Origin: Clostridia bacterium
GTDB taxonomy: Bacteria > Bacillota > Clostridia > Oscillospirales > CAG-272
Assembly: GCA_017621415.1 (NCBI GenBank)
Contig: JAGATD010000045.1
Span: 73,270 to 137,269 of the forward strand
DNA length: 64,000 nt
Reading direction: 5' to 3'
Under the pieces are notes generated by a model, which was not told the origin of the DNA, searched no databases, and was given only the letters and a program-made list of their open reading frames with translations. The position numbers and the translations under genes are program-made. The first letter of the stretch is position 1. Every line of letters begins with the position of its first letter. Below are positions 41,955 to 51,398 of the stretch, in pieces.

Positions 41955-42896
41955 TTATTTATCATATCCTTTTTTATCTTTTAGAACTCTGTATATCGAG
42001 CGGTAGGACTCAAGGCGGCTTTTTGCGATTTTGCCTTCCGATACAGCTTTTGCAACAGCGCACTCGTCTTCCCCCTCGCCGAAGTGGGCGCAGTCGGCAT
42101 AACGGCACTTACCAAGATAGGGATAAAAATCTCTGAACGTTGGCAAAAGCTCATCAAGGCTGAAGAAGTCAAAGCGGGCAAAGTCTATAAGTGAAAAGCC
42201 TGGCGTGTCGGCAAGAAAGCCCGTGTTTTTGGTATCCTCAATATCAAAAATTTCGACATGGCGGGTTGTGTGCCTGCCACGCTCGATTTTTCTTGATATT
42301 TCAGCCGTTGCAAGGGCGAGATGGGGGAAGAGAGCATTCATAAGAGTTGATTTTCCTACTCCCGAGGCTCCAGCAAAGGCTGCGGTTTTACCGTTTTTTA
42401 CTTCATTTTTTATATATGTAGAAAGCTCTGTCAGTCCATCACCTGCCTCAGAGGAGGTTATAAAGGTTGGAAGCCCTACAAGGCGATATATTTGCGCATA
42501 TTCTTCACTTGCGTCTATCGCAAGGTCGGATTTTGTTATTACTATAACAGGAGTTATAGAATTATGCTCGGCTATTGAAATAAGCTTGTCAACCGTTTCA
42601 ATAACAGGCGACGGCTTAACCGCCGCAAAAACTATAAAAAGATAATCAAGGTTTGCAAGCGGGGGGCGGATAAGCTCGCTTTTTCTGGGCTCGATTTCCG
42701 AGATAACTATTCCGTCGGGGGTAGAGTCGTCTAGAGTTATTATTACGTTATCTCCCACAAGCACTTTTTCATCATCACGCTTAAGTATTCCCTTTGCCCG
42801 ACATTCAAGGCGCTCAACACCTATGTCTGTTGCCACTCTGGTCTCGTACAGACCCCCAAGGCCCTTTACTACCTTGCCGTATTTTGTACTAATCAA
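41955..42896 (-). CDS. rsgA: Small ribosomal subunit biogenesis GTPase RsgA
   Basis: The start is TTG at 42896 with GAGGT about eight bases upstream. The 313-aa product has an OB fold at the N-terminus, the circularly permuted GTPase motifs TKSD, AGASGVGKST and DTPGFS, and a C-terminal zinc motif CRYADCAHFGEGEDECAV. It helps maturation of the 30S subunit. It is ten bases after rlmN. Its final 64 bases are repeated at 40406-40469 across an inserted segment. Confidence 0.95.
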   Translation of the reverse strand: MISTKYGKVVKGLGGLYETRVATDIGVERLECRAKGILKRDDEKVLVGDNVIITLDDSTPDGIVISEIEPRKSELIRPPLANLDYLFIVFAAVKPSPVIETVDKLISIAEHNSITPVIVITKSDLAIDASEEYAQIYRLVGLPTFITSSEAGDGLTELSTYIKNEVKNGKTAAFAGASGVGKSTLMNALFPHLALATAEISRKIERGRHTTRHVEIFDIEDTKNTGFLADTPGFSLIDFARFDFFSLDELLPTFRDFYPYLGKCRYADCAHFGEGEDECAVAKAVSEGKIAKSRLESYRSIYRVLKDKKGYDK

Positions 42897-42906
42897 AAAA
42901 TTTACC

Positions 42907-43971
42907 TCAGCTTTGCTCTGATTGCACTTTCATTGCGGAGCGGCGAAGCTGTCCGCAAGCGGCATTTACATCGGCGCCAAGTCTTCTGCGCACGGTTGCT
43001 ACAACACCAAGCCCCTCAAGAACCTTAGCAAAATTATTTGCCGACTCGGTGCTGCCCTTTTTAAATCCCGTTTCCTTTACCTCATTAACACGTATAAGGT
43101 TTACGTGTATGGGCGCGCCTGTGCCTCGAAAGGCATTTTTAAGAAGTGTTGCAAGCTCCTTTGCGTCTGCCTCTGAATCGTTTTTTCCCGATATAAGTGT
43201 ATATTCAAAGGAAATTCTCCTGCCTGTAACCTTGTAGTAATCTACACAGGCAGAAAGAAGCTCGGCTATCTTCCACTTTTTATTTACGGGCATAATTTCT
43301 GTACGCTTCTCATCATTTGACGCATGGAGCGAAATTGAAAGAGTTATGGGAATATCAACCTCAGCTAGGCGGTATATCCCAGGAACAACACCGCAGGTTG
43401 AAAGGGATATATGGCGGTATCCTATATTAAGACCGTCGGGATGATTTACCAGCCGCAAAAATTTTATTACATTGTCAAAGTTATCAAGAGGCTCGCCAAT
43501 ACCCATCATTACAATGTTGGAGACCCTCTCGCCAGAGTCAATCTGAGCGGCAACAACCTGCCCGAGAAGCTCTGAGGGATAAAGGTCACGGACCTTGCCG
43601 CCTATTGTCGAAGCGCAGAATTTACAGCCCATATAGCAACCAACCTGGCTGGATATACAAAGTGTGTTTCCGTGCTTGTATTTCATAAGAACGCTCTCGA
43701 TACATGCGCCGTCGTGAAGCTTAAATAGATATTTTACCGTTCCGTCAATTTTCGACACCAGCTTTTCTTCCACTTTCGGAAGTGTATCCACAGTCTCGCT
43801 TACAAGACGGGCTCTCAGAGCCTTTGAAAGATTGGTAAGTCCCTCGACTCCCTCCCCCTTAGCAAGGCGGGGAAAGGTCTGCTTTGCCCTGAATTTTGGC
43901 TCTCCGAGAGATACAAAATATTCTTCAAGCTCCTCGGGAAGCATTGAATATAAATCTATTTTTTCTGTCAT
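42907..43971 (-). CDS. rlmN: Dual-specificity 23S rRNA/tRNA adenine-C2 methyltransferase RlmN
   Basis: The 354-aa product is a radical-SAM enzyme with SSQVGCYMGCKFCAS (the CxxxCxxC cluster), GEPLDNFDNVIK and the catalytic Cys near the end in NAACGQLR. It methylates A2503 of 23S rRNA and A37 of some tRNAs. It starts two bases after rsmB in a tightly packed operon. Confidence 0.96.
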   Translation of the reverse strand: MTEKIDLYSMLPEELEEYFVSLGEPKFRAKQTFPRLAKGEGVEGLTNLSKALRARLVSETVDTLPKVEEKLVSKIDGTVKYLFKLHDGACIESVLMKYKHGNTLCISSQVGCYMGCKFCASTIGGKVRDLYPSELLGQVVAAQIDSGERVSNIVMMGIGEPLDNFDNVIKFLRLVNHPDGLNIGYRHISLSTCGVVPGIYRLAEVDIPITLSISLHASNDEKRTEIMPVNKKWKIAELLSACVDYYKVTGRRISFEYTLISGKNDSEADAKELATLLKNAFRGTGAPIHVNLIRVNEVKETGFKKGSTESANNFAKVLEGLGVVATVRRRLGADVNAACGQLRRSAMKVQSEQS

Positions 43972-43973
43972 TT

Positions 43974-45266
43974 TTATTTCCTTTTCAGCTTTGCCATAAA
44001 GAAGCCGTCTGTTTTATGAACATGAGGCAGAAGAGTCAGCATGCCCCCATCGGAAGAAAGACCGCCCGCCTTAAAGTCAACCAATTCAAAGCTCGGGTTC
44101 TCTTCAATAAATGCTTTTACCACATTTTCATTTTCATCAGGATTTAATGTGCAGGTAGAGTAAAGAAGCTCACCGCCTATTTTCAAGTATTTTGCCGATT
44201 CTCTAAGTATTTTAAGCTGCAATGGGGGAAGCTCCTTTACATTAGCCTCATCCTTATACCTTAAATCGGGCTTTTTGCCAAGAACACCAAGCCCCGAGCA
44301 GGGCACGTCGCATATAACCTTGTCCGCAGTGCCTATAAGAGTTTCATCAGGGCAAGTGGCATCACGCATAGCCACGTTTATTATATCAAGCCCCAGCCTT
44401 TTTGCACCGCTCTCTATAAGAGTAAGCTTGCTTTCGTGCAGGTCGAATGAGTAAATTTCTCCCTTGTTTTCCATAAGAACCGCGGCGGCAAAGCTCTTAC
44501 CGCCGGGAGCAGAGCAAACGTCAATAAGCCTGTCCCCCGCCCTTGGCTCAAGGACCGACACAGCGGTAGCTGAGGCTGTATCCTGTACAAAGAAATCTCC
44601 CTGCGCAAATCCTGCGGCTTTTTCGGGATTTATTGAACCGTCAATACGCAGGCTCAAGCCGTTATTTATAACAGAGTACGCGCCATACTTTTCTTTGAGC
44701 GATGAACCATCGCATTTAGTAAGATTTACCGATATATCGGTGTACTTTTCCGTGTTGTAAAATTCAAGAATTCTCTCGCAACCCTCATCCCCGAAAAGCA
44801 AGGCAAAATGCTTTACTATCCAAAGAGGAAATGAATATTTTACCGAAAGATAACGGCGGTAATTCTTTCCTTTATTTGGAATAGGGAGATTTTCTTTATT
44901 TCTTACCGCAGAGCGCAAAACTCCGTTGACAAATGAGCGCTCGCCCGGGTTTCTCGCAAGCTTTACTGTCTCGTTTGTCGCAGCAAAATCAGGAACCGAA
45001 TTTATGTGGATAATCTGACAAAGACCAAGCCTTAGCAGGGCTCTTGTATAGTCATCTACATCCTCAATGCTTCTGCCTGAGAGAGAGGCTATCAGATAAT
45101 CGTATGTAATCTTATGTTCAACAGCAGTATAAAGAAGAGAGGTAAGCTGTCCTCTCTCGGAGTCTGTAAGCTTGTCTAGCATGTGAGAGGAGAGAGAAAG
45201 ATTTACATACTTCCCGCTTATCTCATAGTCAAGCATCATATCAAGAGCAAGCTTTCTTATATTCAT
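43974..45266 (-). CDS. rsmB: 16S rRNA (cytosine-967-C5)-methyltransferase RsmB
   Basis: The 430-aa product has an N-terminal NusB-like domain (VNLSLSSHMLDKLTDSERGQ, to about residue 140) and a C-terminal methyltransferase domain with DVCSAPGGKSFAAAVLM, VICDVPCSGLGVLGKKPDL and the second catalytic Cys in LLYSTCTLNPDENE. Length is standard. It sits between fmt and rlmN. Confidence 0.95.
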   Translation of the reverse strand: MNIRKLALDMMLDYEISGKYVNLSLSSHMLDKLTDSERGQLTSLLYTAVEHKITYDYLIASLSGRSIEDVDDYTRALLRLGLCQIIHINSVPDFAATNETVKLARNPGERSFVNGVLRSAVRNKENLPIPNKGKNYRRYLSVKYSFPLWIVKHFALLFGDEGCERILEFYNTEKYTDISVNLTKCDGSSLKEKYGAYSVINNGLSLRIDGSINPEKAAGFAQGDFFVQDTASATAVSVLEPRAGDRLIDVCSAPGGKSFAAAVLMENKGEIYSFDLHESKLTLIESGAKRLGLDIINVAMRDATCPDETLIGTADKVICDVPCSGLGVLGKKPDLRYKDEANVKELPPLQLKILRESAKYLKIGGELLYSTCTLNPDENENVVKAFIEENPSFELVDFKAGGLSSDGGMLTLLPHVHKTDGFFMAKLKRK

Positions 45267-45287
45267 TTCCCTCTCCTTTTCTAAAAT

Positions 45288-46220
45288 TTATTCAAAGATA
45301 TCGCCCTGGGCAATTTTTCTTCCTCTGATGAAGTCGCCCGCAGTCATTTTACCCTTACCCTCGGGGATAACCGAGGTAATAAGCAGAGCTCCCTCGCCGC
45401 AGCCGACGGTTATCGAGCCCTCGCCCTTTTCATCAAGAGCTATAACCTTTCCTGCCTCGGCATTCTTGTCTATGGGAGTTGCCTTATTTATCTTGAGCAT
45501 TTTGCCGTTATGATAAACAAATGCGCCCGGGATAGGTGTCACTCCTCTGATAATAAAATCAAGCTTTTTGGCAGATAATGTAAGGTTGAGTTTACAATCT
45601 TCCTTTTCCACCTTGCTTGCATAGGTTGCCAGAGTGTCATCCTGCTTTATTCTTTTTATATTGCCTGCTTCTATATCATATATGGTTTTTGACAACAATG
45701 CCGAGCCTATTTCGGCAGAGCGGTCATGTATCGCCTCGAAATCATCGAGAGGACCTATATCAAATTGGGATACGGCAATAATATCACCTGTATCAAGCCC
45801 CTCATCCATATACATTACGGTAACACCGGTTTTCTCTTCCCCCTCCATAATAGCCCGCTGCATAGGGGCAGCGCCTCTGTACTTTGGCAGAAGCGATACG
45901 TGAAGATTAATGCAGCCGTACCTCGGGTAATTAATTACCTCGGGGGGCAAAATCTTACCATAGGCTACAACCACTATTAAGTCGGGTGAGAGCTCCTTTA
46001 AAAGAGCCGAGAAATCCTCATCACGCAGAGTTTTAGGCGTATATACGGGAATATTATTTTCAAGCGCCAAGGCCTTTACCGCTGTGGGTGTCATAATCAT
46101 TTTACGGCCTCTTGGCTTATCCTCGCGTGAAATAACACTTGTTACATTATGGCCGTCATCGATAAGCCTCTTTAGGCAGGTGGCTGAAATCTCAGGCGTA
46201 CCCATAAACATTATTTTCAT
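45288..46220 (-). CDS. fmt: Methionyl-tRNA formyltransferase
   Basis: The 310-aa product shows MGTPEISATCLKRLIDDGH, INLHVSLLPKYRGAAPMQRA with the catalytic region, and GVTVMYMDEGLDTGDII, followed by a C-terminal OB domain. It formylates initiator Met-tRNA; its partner deformylase is encoded just upstream in the same operon. Confidence 0.96.
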   Translation of the reverse strand: MKIMFMGTPEISATCLKRLIDDGHNVTSVISREDKPRGRKMIMTPTAVKALALENNIPVYTPKTLRDEDFSALLKELSPDLIVVVAYGKILPPEVINYPRYGCINLHVSLLPKYRGAAPMQRAIMEGEEKTGVTVMYMDEGLDTGDIIAVSQFDIGPLDDFEAIHDRSAEIGSALLSKTIYDIEAGNIKRIKQDDTLATYASKVEKEDCKLNLTLSAKKLDFIIRGVTPIPGAFVYHNGKMLKINKATPIDKNAEAGKVIALDEKGEGSITVGCGEGALLITSVIPEGKGKMTAGDFIRGRKIAQGDIFE

Positions 46221-46258
46221 ATTTATAAATCCTTTTTGGCTCGTCTTAAAAATACATC

Positions 46259-46726
46259 TTACTTAAGCTCATCGGGGCGCAGAGGTCTTATCTGCACATC
46301 GGTATAAAGCTTTCCGTCAAGGTGGTCGCACTCATGGCAGATAGCGCGCGCCAAAAGATCTGAGCCTGTAAGCTCATATTCCTTGCCGTGACGGTCTGTT
46401 GCTCTTACGGTTACCGCTTTCGGGCGCTTTGTTATGCCGTAATTTCCAGGATTGGAAAGACAGCCCTCGTTATCCTCCTGCTCGCCCGCAAAGAAAATAA
46501 TCTTGGGATTAATCAACTCATAAACCGTTCCCTCTTCAACCTCAATAACGGCAATACGGCGAAGAACACCTACCTGCACCGCCGCAAGTCCGCAGCCCCC
46601 CGCATCACGCATTGTCTCTATCATATCGTCAATAAGTGTGCATATTCTGGGTGTGATCTCTGTTACGGGACGAGACACCTTTCTGAGCATTGGGTCACCA
46701 AATTTTACAATCTTTAATTTTGCCAT
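46259..46726 (-). CDS. def: Peptide deformylase
   Basis: The 155-aa product carries all three motifs: GCGLAAVQVG, EGCLSNPG with the metal Cys, and CHECDHLDG with the two His and the catalytic Glu. It removes formyl from nascent N-termini. It is read after priA and before fmt. Confidence 0.97.
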   Translation of the reverse strand: MAKLKIVKFGDPMLRKVSRPVTEITPRICTLIDDMIETMRDAGGCGLAAVQVGVLRRIAVIEVEEGTVYELINPKIIFFAGEQEDNEGCLSNPGNYGITKRPKAVTVRATDRHGKEYELTGSDLLARAICHECDHLDGKLYTDVQIRPLRPDELK

Positions 46727-46742
46727 TTTTTTATCCTCTTTT

Positions 46743-48983
46743 TTATACAGTAAGCGGATTTAAGTCCACCGCCAGGGTTACATCGCGATTAAGTGAGAAC
46801 TCCGAGAGGAGCTCGTGAAAGAGCTTTCTTGATTCCTTTGTCAGGCGGCATTTGACTACCATGCGCATTCTGTATTTTTCGTTTAATTTATATACCTGGG
46901 CCTCAAAGGGTCCGAACACTATAAATGGAAGCGACGAATAACTCGCTTTTATTTTTTCAACTATTTTTGTATGGAGCTCTGCCGAGCTTTTTTGCAATTT
47001 TGCTTCGTCATCAGCCGTCAGAGTAAGCTGTACCATATCGCAAAACGGCGGATATGAAAGCTCCCGCCTCACGGCAATTTCGCCCTCATAGAATTTGTCA
47101 TAGTCCTGCAGACACGCAAGCCTTATTACCTCGTTTTTCGGCGCAAAGGTCTGTATTACCGCAACACCGCCGTCAAGGGCGCGTCCCGCTCTGCCGATAA
47201 CCTGCGTAAGCAGAGAAAATGTGCGCTCGGATGCTCTGAAATCGCTGACATAAAGGGATGTGTCCGCAAGGGCTACTCCAACCAGCGTGACCTTTGGAAA
47301 ATCGTGCCCCTTAGCCACCATTTGTGTGCCGAGGAGTATGTCTGCTTTCGATTTTCTGAAATCCTCAAGCATTTTATCGTACGCAAGCTTTCCGCTCGTT
47401 GTGTCTGCGTCCATACGCATAACTGTCATATCGGGCAAAAAACGATTTAATTCTCCCTCCAGCTTTTGGGTGCCATAGCCTAAGAACGAAAGCTTTTCCG
47501 CACCGCAGGAGGGACAGCTCTTAGGCGTTTTTTCGGTATATCCGCAAAGGTGGCAGAGAAGCTTTCCGCCTCCCTCTCCGTTATGGAATGTTAAGGACAC
47601 AGAGCATCTCGGACAGCTTATTACATCACCGCATTCCTTGCAGCTTATCTGAGTTGAATATCCTCTTCTGTTAAGGAAGATTATCGCCTGATTTTCTCTG
47701 TCGTAAACCTCTTTTAGCTCATCGTGAAGCCTTTGGCTTATGGGAGAGGTGTTACCAAGTCTCAGCTCCTCTCGCATATCGACTATAATAGCCTTTGGCA
47801 GCTTAACTCCGCCGTAGCGCTGACGAAGAGTTACAAGAGTATATGTTCCCTGCTTCGCCTTATAAAAGCTCTCAAGAGAGGGGGTTGCGGAGGCAAGAAG
47901 CATTAGCGCATTAGCCTTTCCGCACCTGTATGCCGCAACGTCTCTTGCGTGGTACTTGGGGTCAGACTCGGACTTGTATGTGTGCTCGTGCTCCTCATCA
48001 ATTACGATTAATCCTATATTCTCAAGAGGGGCAAATATTGCGGAACGTGTACCGATAACCAAATCCACATCTCCCGCCTTTATTCTGCGCCAGGCATCAA
48101 GCCTCTCGCCCTTTGACAAAGAGGAATGAATAACCGCCACACGCTCACCGTACCTCTTGCAGAATATATTTACCGTCTGGGGGGTAAGTGAAATCTCAGG
48201 CACAAGCATTATAACACTTTTTCCGTCGGCTAATGTGCGGTCTATTGCCCGCATTATAACCTTGGTTTTTCCGCTTCCCGTAACTCCGTAAAGAAGAGCC
48301 GCCTTAGCACAAGGCTCTTCATAAAGCGACTCAATGGTCTGAAAAGCCCTCTGCTGCTCATCGCTTAATACTATCTCGGAGGTGTCGCGCTCCTTTGCGT
48401 ATATCGAGTAGGGATTGCGGAATGTCTCGGTTGAGATAAGCTTTATTATTCCTTTCGCTTCAAGGGCTCTTATGTGAGAAGAATTTACATTTATCAGTCC
48501 GCGTACAAGCTCCATATCGGCGCTTGTGATATCCAGAAGGTATTTTACAATCTCACGCTGACCCTCACTGCTTATTCCCGCCCTGCCCTTTGCATTAAGC
48601 AGAGTCACGGCAGTTTCTCTCGAGACGGCAAGTGTTACCGTCTTTTTATAGCTTATGTTAGGAAGCGCATTTGTTGCCCCGGGGGGTAAAATTGTTTTTG
48701 CAGCCTCGCCAAAGGTGCAAAGAGTATATTCCTTTAAAAACAAGCATAGCCCGAGCATCTCCTGGCTAAAGGAATATCGGTTGGTCAAAACCGAATGCAC
48801 GGGCTTTATTTTATCGCCCTCAGCGCTGCTTTTAACAGAAAAAACAACACCTCGGCGCAGCTTGTTTGCCTTTCCGAAAGGTACGTCAACGATACAGCCC
48901 GGATAAACGCTGTCGTCACAGGAATAGTCAAAAGGGCGGTCTATATGATATGGCGCATCAAAAAGATATACCTCACAATACAT
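46743..48983 (-). CDS. priA: Primosomal protein N' (replication restart helicase PriA)
   Basis: The chosen start is ATG at 48983, with GGAAGG about eight bases upstream; a GTG three codons earlier overlaps that site. The 746-aa product has a 3'-DNA-binding domain, Walker A LLYGVTGSGKT, the DEEH box in VIDEEHEHTYKSE, and the zinc-binding block CKECGDVISCPRC ... CHLCGY ... CPSCG. It reloads the replisome at stalled forks. Confidence 0.96.
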   Translation of the reverse strand: MYCEVYLFDAPYHIDRPFDYSCDDSVYPGCIVDVPFGKANKLRRGVVFSVKSSAEGDKIKPVHSVLTNRYSFSQEMLGLCLFLKEYTLCTFGEAAKTILPPGATNALPNISYKKTVTLAVSRETAVTLLNAKGRAGISSEGQREIVKYLLDITSADMELVRGLINVNSSHIRALEAKGIIKLISTETFRNPYSIYAKERDTSEIVLSDEQQRAFQTIESLYEEPCAKAALLYGVTGSGKTKVIMRAIDRTLADGKSVIMLVPEISLTPQTVNIFCKRYGERVAVIHSSLSKGERLDAWRRIKAGDVDLVIGTRSAIFAPLENIGLIVIDEEHEHTYKSESDPKYHARDVAAYRCGKANALMLLASATPSLESFYKAKQGTYTLVTLRQRYGGVKLPKAIIVDMREELRLGNTSPISQRLHDELKEVYDRENQAIIFLNRRGYSTQISCKECGDVISCPRCSVSLTFHNGEGGGKLLCHLCGYTEKTPKSCPSCGAEKLSFLGYGTQKLEGELNRFLPDMTVMRMDADTTSGKLAYDKMLEDFRKSKADILLGTQMVAKGHDFPKVTLVGVALADTSLYVSDFRASERTFSLLTQVIGRAGRALDGGVAVIQTFAPKNEVIRLACLQDYDKFYEGEIAVRRELSYPPFCDMVQLTLTADDEAKLQKSSAELHTKIVEKIKASYSSLPFIVFGPFEAQVYKLNEKYRMRMVVKCRLTKESRKLFHELLSEFSLNRDVTLAVDLNPLTV

Positions 48984-49059
48984 TCCGCTCACCTTCCGTT
49001 TTTAATTAATTTCTTAAGATTTGCCTAAATTTCTTAAGGTTTGCTTAAGTAATTTAAAA

Positions 49060-49329
49060 TTACTTAAGATTTTCGGGGCGGGCAAGCTTAAATCTGCCCT
49101 CCTCAAGCTTTCCGATAGCTATTTTTACAGCCTTTTTATCCTTATACTCAGGGTCGATAAGAGCCGCGAGAGGCTTCTCTGTCTCGTGGTTGTCAATCAT
49201 CTTTTGCGCGCGTGTTCTCATCTCGATGTACTCATCGGTAACGATGCGTGCGCACTTTGCAACACCGACAACAAGCTCATAGCGGTTGAATTCACCCTTT
49301 GTAAGCTGTTCAATTGTAGGATATATCAT
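49060..49329 (-). CDS. rpoZ: RNA polymerase omega subunit
   Basis: The ATG at 49329 has GGAGAT five bases upstream. The 89-aa product MIYPTIEQLTKGEFNRYELV continues with VGVAKCARIV, a variable middle and AVKIAIGKLEEGRF. The AKxAR-like segment and context after remA identify omega. Guanylate kinase, often found between remA and rpoZ, is absent here. Confidence 0.9.
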   Translation of the reverse strand: MIYPTIEQLTKGEFNRYELVVGVAKCARIVTDEYIEMRTRAQKMIDNHETEKPLAALIDPEYKDKKAVKIAIGKLEEGRFKLARPENLK

Positions 49330-49362
49330 ATTTATCTCCATTCTGCCATATGGCAAATTATT

Positions 49363-49629
49363 TTATTCTTCTTCGGTCTCGTCGTCTATATCGTCATCAA
49401 TAGACAAGCGGTTTGTTATAGTCTCGGTCTGTATAGCCGAGAGAATGACGTGCTCGGAGTCGGTAACAATTACCGCCCTTGTTCTTCTGCCGCAGGAAAC
49501 GTCAATAACCCTGCCCTCTTCTTTAGCATCTCTGACAAGCCTCTTTATGGGCTCGGAGTCAGGAGAAGCTATTGCAACTATTCTGCTTGCGGAAACCATA
49601 TTTCCAAAACCAATATTTATGAATTTCAT
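49363..49629 (-). CDS. remA: RemA/DUF370 family regulator
   Basis: The ATG at 49629 begins [20 protein letters not shown], the RemA signature, followed by [32 protein letters not shown] and an acidic C-terminus ([13 protein letters not shown]). Upstream in-frame codons lack support. The 88-aa length is usual. RemA is a DNA-binding protein that activates matrix and osmoprotection genes in Bacillus; targets here are unknown. Confidence 0.94.
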   Translation of the reverse strand: MKFINIGFGNMVSASRIVAIASPDSEPIKRLVRDAKEEGRVIDVSCGRRTRAVIVTDSEHVILSAIQTETITNRLSIDDDIDDETEEE

Positions 49630-49665
49630 TTTATTTACCTCTGTGGATAATTCCTTAGAAATACG

Positions 49666-49925
49666 CCTCATCCACCGCCAAAGGCGGTTCGAAGACTTAA
49701 CAAACTCGAAAGCGAGGCTAACAAAACGCGGATAAATTTCGATAGAGTGCAAAGATTTTAGACGAAGGCGTACGAGAGTACGTCGAGGAAAAAAACTCTG
49801 CCGCTATTCGCAAGAATACTTTTTGGAAGATAGAGTTAAAATTTTGATGAAGTACAAGGATTTTCGCGTTGCCAGCCGTAGTTACCTACGGCAAAACCGA
49901 AAACTCCGCAGCAATTCACAAAATT
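49666..49925. repeat. Interspersed repeat remnants between remA and yicC
   Basis: The 296-base gap holds a truncated CCTCATCCACCG copy (from 49666, with CCGCCAAAGGCGG hairpin) of the palindromic family seen at 17442 and 40981, then a different AT-rich repeat with TACGAGAGTACGTCGAGG and CCGTAGTTACCTACGG hairpins. No ORF is supported. Confidence 0.55.
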
Positions 49926-50810
49926 TTACTCTATATTCTGCACCTGTTCGCGGATTTTTTCCAATTCCCCTTTCATATTTACAACAATGCGGGCAATCCT
50001 TGCATTATTGCACTTGGAGCCTATGGTGTTTGTTTCGCGGTTTAATTCCTGCATTAGGAAGTCAAGCTTTCTGCCGGAGGGCTCATTTGATGCGGCTATG
50101 TCATAGAATGCGCCAAAGTGGGAGCGAAGCCTTACCAGCTCCTCATCTATGGCGATTTTATCAGCCCATATCGCACACTCGGTAAGCAGGCGGTTTTCAT
50201 CAATCTCCACATCCACCTCGCCGAGAATCGCGCGTATTCTTGTCTCAAGCTTATCACGGTAGCCTACGGTATCCTCTTTCGAAATAGCCTCTACCTCTGC
50301 GGCATATTCCCTTACAAGCTCGATTTTAGATTTAATGTCCTCTTCTGCCTTTGCGCCCTCTACAGTACGCATAGCGGTGTAGCCGGCAATAGCCTCATCA
50401 AGAACCTCTTTGAATGTCTGCCATTCAGCCTCAAGGTCCTCTTCGGGCCTGTCAAAGGTGAAGATATCCTGATTTCTCGCAACCGTCATTATACTGATAT
50501 CGTCTTTCAAGCCGAACTCACTGCCAAGGGTACGCAGGGCAGCAATATAGCTTTCGGCAAATGCCCTATCAATATTAACATTACCTACCCCCGAGGTGTG
50601 ATGGTCAACAGTTACAAAAACATCAACCTTAGCTCGAGAGACGGCGCTTTTAACATATTCCTTAATTCTCTCCTCAAGAAAGATGTATGCTCTGGGGAGC
50701 TTTACATTACAGTCAAAGAAGCGGGAGTTTACGCTCTTTATCTCGATTGTGATATCCTTTTCATCACCCTCGCGCTTTGCTCTGCCGAAGGCGGTCATGC
50801 TTTTAATCAT
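49926..50810 (-). CDS. YicC family endoribonuclease
   Basis: The 294-aa product begins MIKSMTAFGRAKREGDEKDI, shows SVNSRFFDCNVKLPRAYIFL, and ends in NRETNTIGSKCNNARIARIV followed by KGELEKIREQVQNIE, all diagnostic for YicC. Members are RNases that act on selected mRNAs or sRNAs. It is followed by remA and rpoZ, the conserved Firmicutes order. Confidence 0.93.
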   Translation of the reverse strand: MIKSMTAFGRAKREGDEKDITIEIKSVNSRFFDCNVKLPRAYIFLEERIKEYVKSAVSRAKVDVFVTVDHHTSGVGNVNIDRAFAESYIAALRTLGSEFGLKDDISIMTVARNQDIFTFDRPEEDLEAEWQTFKEVLDEAIAGYTAMRTVEGAKAEEDIKSKIELVREYAAEVEAISKEDTVGYRDKLETRIRAILGEVDVEIDENRLLTECAIWADKIAIDEELVRLRSHFGAFYDIAASNEPSGRKLDFLMQELNRETNTIGSKCNNARIARIVVNMKGELEKIREQVQNIE

Positions 50811-50828
50811 CGGTAATCTCCGAAAAAC

Positions 50829-51281
50829 TTATTTTTTCTTGCGGGCTGAAAGCTTTGTTATCTCATTCATAAATGAGTCAACATCCTTAAACTCACGGTA
50901 AACAGAGGCAAAACGGATATAAGAAACTATATCAATCTCCTTAAGTCTTGTGAGAACCATTTCGCCAATGTCCTTTGATGAAATTTCGGTAATTATGGAA
51001 TTCTGAAGCTCTGCCTCAATAGATGCCGCTATCTCCTCAGCGTTTACAGGTCGCTTCTGACAGGCGCGCTCAATACCCAAAATAAGCTTATGCTTATCAA
51101 AAAACTCACGTCTTCCGTCGCGCTTTACTACCGCGATAGGAACTGTATCAACTACCTCATAAGTAGTAAATCTCTTACCGCAGGAGGGGCACTCACGACG
51201 GCGCTTTATACTTGTGCCTTCATCTATCGGGCGGGAATCAAGCACTCTTGAGTCCGGGGAATTACAAACAGGGCATTTCAT
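50829..51281 (-). CDS. nrdR: Transcriptional repressor NrdR
   Basis: The ATG at 51281 begins MKCPVCNSPDSRVLDSRPID; an upstream TTG is less likely. The 150-aa product has the zinc ribbon (CPVC ... CPSCGKRF) and an ATP-cone domain (VVKRDGRREFFDKHKLILGI). It represses ribonucleotide reductase genes by sensing dATP/ATP. It is 18 bases upstream of yicC. Confidence 0.96.
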   Translation of the reverse strand: MKCPVCNSPDSRVLDSRPIDEGTSIKRRRECPSCGKRFTTYEVVDTVPIAVVKRDGRREFFDKHKLILGIERACQKRPVNAEEIAASIEAELQNSIITEISSKDIGEMVLTRLKEIDIVSYIRFASVYREFKDVDSFMNEITKLSARKKK

Positions 51282-51355
51282 AAAATGAGTCTCCAAAGGT
51301 TTTTATTCATATTATTTTATCATAAATCTTTTAAAAAGTAAAGGGCTTTTACGAA

Positions 51356-51387
51356 AAAACACAGCCGCAGAAAAAATTCTGCGGCTG
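51356..51387 (-). terminator. Terminator of the PAP2 gene
   Basis: CAGCCGCAGAA (51362-51372) pairs with TTCTGCGGCTG (51377-51387); on the reverse strand a TTTTTT run follows. Confidence 0.85.
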
Positions 51388-51398
51388 CAAATGATGTT

